Virus record (IMG/VR): IMGVR_UViG_3300032288_000591
Location: 1 to 22,634 of that record
Strand: one strand, 5' to 3'
DNA from: a virus
Length of the DNA: 22,634 nucleotides
The notes beneath the pieces were generated by a model. The model was not told where the DNA came from. It searched no databases and saw only the letters and a program-made list of their open reading frames with translations. Made by a program: the position numbers and the translations under genes. Positions 20,981 through 22,634 of the stretch are shown piece after piece. The stretch's first letter is position 1; each line of letters begins with the position of its first letter.

Positions 20981-21171
20981 GCTTTTACCTCCTCTGTCAG
21001 GACTGTTTCTATTGCTTCAATCAATTGTCGTGCTTGCTCCTCAGACAGTCGGACATTACACGAAGCGTTGGACTGTGTGATTGATAACCAGACCTTACTA
21101 TCGTCAGACTCAAAAGGACTTACGAATACGTAAGTATACTGTTTTGCAGTGTTGATGCGATGTTCACTCAT
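20977..21171 (-). CDS. Small hypothetical protein, 64 aa
   Basis: ATG at 21171 with AGGAG nine bases upstream. The peptide looks like a beta hairpin (TYVFVSPFESDDSKVWLSIT) followed by a helix (SEEQARQLIEAIETVLTEEV). The C-terminal LSEEQARQLIEAI is a common ending in small phage and plasmid proteins. No function is assigned. It is coupled to the 45-aa gene downstream by ATGA. Confidence 0.75.
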   Translation of the reverse strand: MSEHRINTAKQYTYVFVSPFESDDSKVWLSITQSNASCNVRLSEEQARQLIEAIETVLTEEVKA

Positions 21172-21188
21172 GGTTAATGACTCCTGTG

Positions 21189-21338
21189 TTAAAAAGGTGA
21201 ATCTTCAATGTCAGGATCTGACAAGACCCGTTCATATTGTGTCAATGGTTTGGCAGGCTTTGATGTCTCTAATGAGACACTTTCGGGTGTCTGCTCGCCA
21301 TTGTACCATTTAAAAGGCCACATTGTAGGAACGGTCAT
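21189..21338 (-). CDS. Small hypothetical protein, 49 aa
   Basis: Found by reading the gap. ATG at 21338 with AAGGG seven bases upstream and ATGA overlap with the 64-aa gene before it; TAA at 21189. The sequence begins MTVPTMWPFKWYNGEQTPES and is polar and probably mostly disordered, ending in DPDIEDSPF. That acidic end with a final Phe recalls protein-docking tails of SSB-type proteins, but the link is only a resemblance. Not recognised otherwise. Confidence 0.72.
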   Translation of the reverse strand: MTVPTMWPFKWYNGEQTPESVSLETSKPAKPLTQYERVLSDPDIEDSPF

Positions 21339-21529
21339 TCTCGAACCCTTACAATTTTAAAAAGGTTTAGACACTCTCCCCTTGCGTAGTCTATCACATC
21401 CCCGCTTATAGGGTCAAGCACTGGGACATCCTCGCCAAAATCGTTACAGTCTATCCAATACTGTGCTCCCTTGCGGTCGTTAAAGGTAGCGGCAACGATA
21501 CCGCTAGACCTAAATTGTACCTGATACAT
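21335..21529 (-). CDS. Small hypothetical protein, 64 aa
   Basis: ATG at 21529 with GAGGT six bases upstream, two bases after the stop of the gene before it. The peptide (MYQVQFRSSGIVAATFNDRK, then AQYWIDCNDFGEDVPVLDPI) looks like a small beta-rich fold ending in FKIVRVRE. The pattern YWIDxND is seen in other short phage proteins, without a known role. Coupled to the 49-aa gene by ATGA. Confidence 0.75.
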   Translation of the reverse strand: MYQVQFRSSGIVAATFNDRKGAQYWIDCNDFGEDVPVLDPISGDVIDYARGECLNLFKIVRVRE

Positions 21530-21531
21530 GA

Positions 21532-21879
21532 TTAGACCTCTTCGGTTTCAGGTTGAAATAGTTTTTTCAGTGTTGTATTTGCTTGTGATACTACATTAGA
21601 TACCATATCTTCGTAATACGCATCCTCGAGAAATTGTTTATAATTATCGTACAAACATCCTCCAAGATAGTCCGAAGCAAGTAAAACACCATGCCGGTAA
21701 GCTTCAACCCGTGCAATAAACCATACATATGTTCCGTTATCTATTTTCCTGCAAATTTCTTCGATGTCATGGCAAGAATCATCGTATAAATCGCTAGGGT
21801 GTGTGTCTTCATAGCCGACACTGCAAACGATGTGAAAACCTTGTGTGTCTTCGGTGTGAATGGTTTCGTAGTGTTTCAT
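21532..21879 (-). CDS. Conserved phage hypothetical protein, 115 aa
   Basis: A 115-aa protein, the first gene after the dyad region at 21901-21939. The sequence HIVCSVGYEDTHPSDLYDD followed by DIEEICRKIDNGTYVWFIAR and LLASDYLGGCLYD is a pattern I recall from many phage genomes, always without a function. It looks like an alpha/beta fold with four cysteines and no membrane segment. The Shine-Dalgarno is weak, so its expression may depend on the upstream structured leader. Confidence 0.78.
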   Translation of the reverse strand: MKHYETIHTEDTQGFHIVCSVGYEDTHPSDLYDDSCHDIEEICRKIDNGTYVWFIARVEAYRHGVLLASDYLGGCLYDNYKQFLEDAYYEDMVSNVVSQANTTLKKLFQPETEEV

Positions 21880-21900
21880 GCCTATGCTTTCAAAGTTATC

Positions 21901-21939
21901 CCTGCAACATTGCAGGCCATAACACCCTACACTGTAGGG
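21901..21939. repeat. Two perfect dyads in the gap after the GP88-like gene
   Basis: CCTGCAA-CA-TTGCAGG (21901-21916) and CCCTACA-C-TGTAGGG (21925-21939) are two compact palindromes with 7-base arms. Neither is followed by a T-run on the minus strand, so they are not ordinary terminators. They lie just before the 115-aa gene and could be operators or mRNA-stabilising hairpins. Confidence 0.75.
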
Positions 21940-21958
21940 CGCTACAGTCTACATTGTA

Positions 21959-21994
21959 ACATTGTCAATGCTTAAGATAAGACACATTGTCAAT
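21959..21994. repeat. Direct repeat ACATTGTCAAT
   Basis: Two exact 11-base copies, 21959-21969 and 21984-21994, 25 bases apart, at the 3' end of the GP88-like gene. On the minus strand each contains TTGACA, but no good -10 box follows at the right distance. A related ACATTGTA sits at 21951. Confidence 0.65.
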
Positions 21995-22600
21995 AGATTT
22001 ATTCCAGCATTTGCGACAATCTCCGCATTTATTGGAATTCTCGAATGCCCTACAAGTAGCATCGTCCGGGTTTGTGGTTACTGTTGATGTATGCTCAAAA
22101 TCTGGCCTAGTGCCATCAACCATAGCACCAGATACCCTTACAATCAAATTATCAGGGAATGCTCCAAAGGTATCGATAAACTGACTAATAAATTTCTTTT
22201 CTTTTGTAGGTAACCAGAATGCGACACTAGGGCATTTTTCCGCTACCTTTACGATGTTTAATAGGTGTTGGAAGCTTTGCAAGTCTCCGCTATCGTGCCA
22301 GCGGAAATAGTCGGTTTTACTTGCTAGAATCTGTGTAACCATAGCATCAACCCATAGCGGGTGCGTGATAGCTTCGCCACGTTTTAGGTGCGCTTTCATG
22401 ACACTAGGGTAGCTGTAGTTAGCCTTTAGTGCGTAGCATCCATGGCACACTGTACCGGGAATTTTTGCAAGCTTCGCGCCCGTAATGCATGCTTTAGCGC
22501 TGATACCATAGGACAATCCGGGCATTTTGCTAGGTTTGCCAAGCGTACCGGCTATATCTTTAGCGGTTTTCAGTGTCATTTTTGCGGTTAATGTTTGCAT
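21965..22600 (-). CDS. GP88-like cysteine-rich phage protein
   Basis: A 211-aa protein. I take the ATG at 22600 with GGAG seven bases upstream; the open frame runs on to the window edge only through a TTG. The sequence matches my memory of the GP88 family (first named in a mycobacteriophage): GLSYGISAKACITGAKLAKI, GTVCHGCYALKANY, YFRWHDSGDLQSF, FWLPTKEKKF. Eight cysteines form groups: C38, C52-x2-C55, C123, C183 and C192-x2-C195-x2-C198 (CGDCRKCW). The C-terminal group looks like an iron-sulphur or zinc ligand set. No canonical radical-SAM CX3CX2C is present. It heads the minus-strand array in this window. The biochemical function is unknown. Confidence 0.85.
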   Translation of the reverse strand: MQTLTAKMTLKTAKDIAGTLGKPSKMPGLSYGISAKACITGAKLAKIPGTVCHGCYALKANYSYPSVMKAHLKRGEAITHPLWVDAMVTQILASKTDYFRWHDSGDLQSFQHLLNIVKVAEKCPSVAFWLPTKEKKFISQFIDTFGAFPDNLIVRVSGAMVDGTRPDFEHTSTVTTNPDDATCRAFENSNKCGDCRKCWNKSIDNVSYLKH

Positions 22601-22634
22601 GGTCAGACTCCAAAGGCAAGCAAAACACCCCAAA

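Noticed and set aside
21963-21993. Two TTGACA boxes on the minus strand as promoters
   Set aside because: No acceptable -10 box is found 16-18 bases downstream of either; kept only as part of a direct repeat.
22601-22633. Extension of the GP88-like protein to the window edge
   Set aside because: It starts at a TTG at the edge; the ATG at 22600 has GGAG at the right distance.

Overview
This window is a piece of a tailed double-stranded DNA phage (Caudoviricetes) that infects a Gram-negative bacterium. The virion proteins resemble those of short-tailed phages. The replication proteins are T7-like: family A polymerase, primase-helicase, gp2.5-like SSB, 5'-3' exonuclease and endonuclease I. A Gram-negative host is inferred from the SAR endolysin and from an embedded Rz/Rz1 spanin pair whose Rz1 carries a lipoprotein box. 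No integrase, repressor or RNA polymerase gene is visible here, and the promoters I can see are sigma70-like. The host and phage genus cannot be named from sequence alone.

The window holds two convergent blocks. Positions 1-8911 (+ strand) carry the end of a probable tail-fibre gene, a GC-rich small accessory gene, a DUF6496-like peptide, the head-tail adaptor, a large tail (nozzle-like) protein, a small fibre-anchor-like protein, three Ala/Gln-rich internal virion (ejection-type) proteins, and a lysis cassette (T7-type holin, SAR lysozyme, Rz with nested Rz1). A bidirectional terminator at 8911-8944 separates the blocks.

Positions 22600-8949 (- strand, read right to left) form one long, tightly coupled array in which most stop and start codons overlap as ATGA or TAATG. 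First come small accessory genes, among them a GP88-like cysteine-rich protein and a zinc-finger protein. Then comes the replisome: primase-helicase, a 49-aa membrane protein, DNA polymerase, tRNA-Leu(UAA), SSB, 5'-3' exonuclease and endonuclease I. Last comes nucleotide metabolism: ThyX, MazG-like pyrophosphohydrolase, a DnaQ-like exonuclease with zinc ribbon, a DUF3310 protein, adenosylcobalamin-dependent class II ribonucleotide reductase and a ClpP-like protease.

The genes fit a programme in which host nucleotides are recycled and reduced (class II RNR, ThyX, MazG), DNA is copied by a T7-like replisome whose polymerase lacks the thioredoxin-binding loop, and junctions and ends are processed by endonuclease I and exonucleases. 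Several genes shorter than 60 codons were found by reading the gaps: 54, 50, 49, 45, 49 and possibly 18 aa. Upstream starts of several genes were trimmed to the start with the best Shine-Dalgarno sequence.
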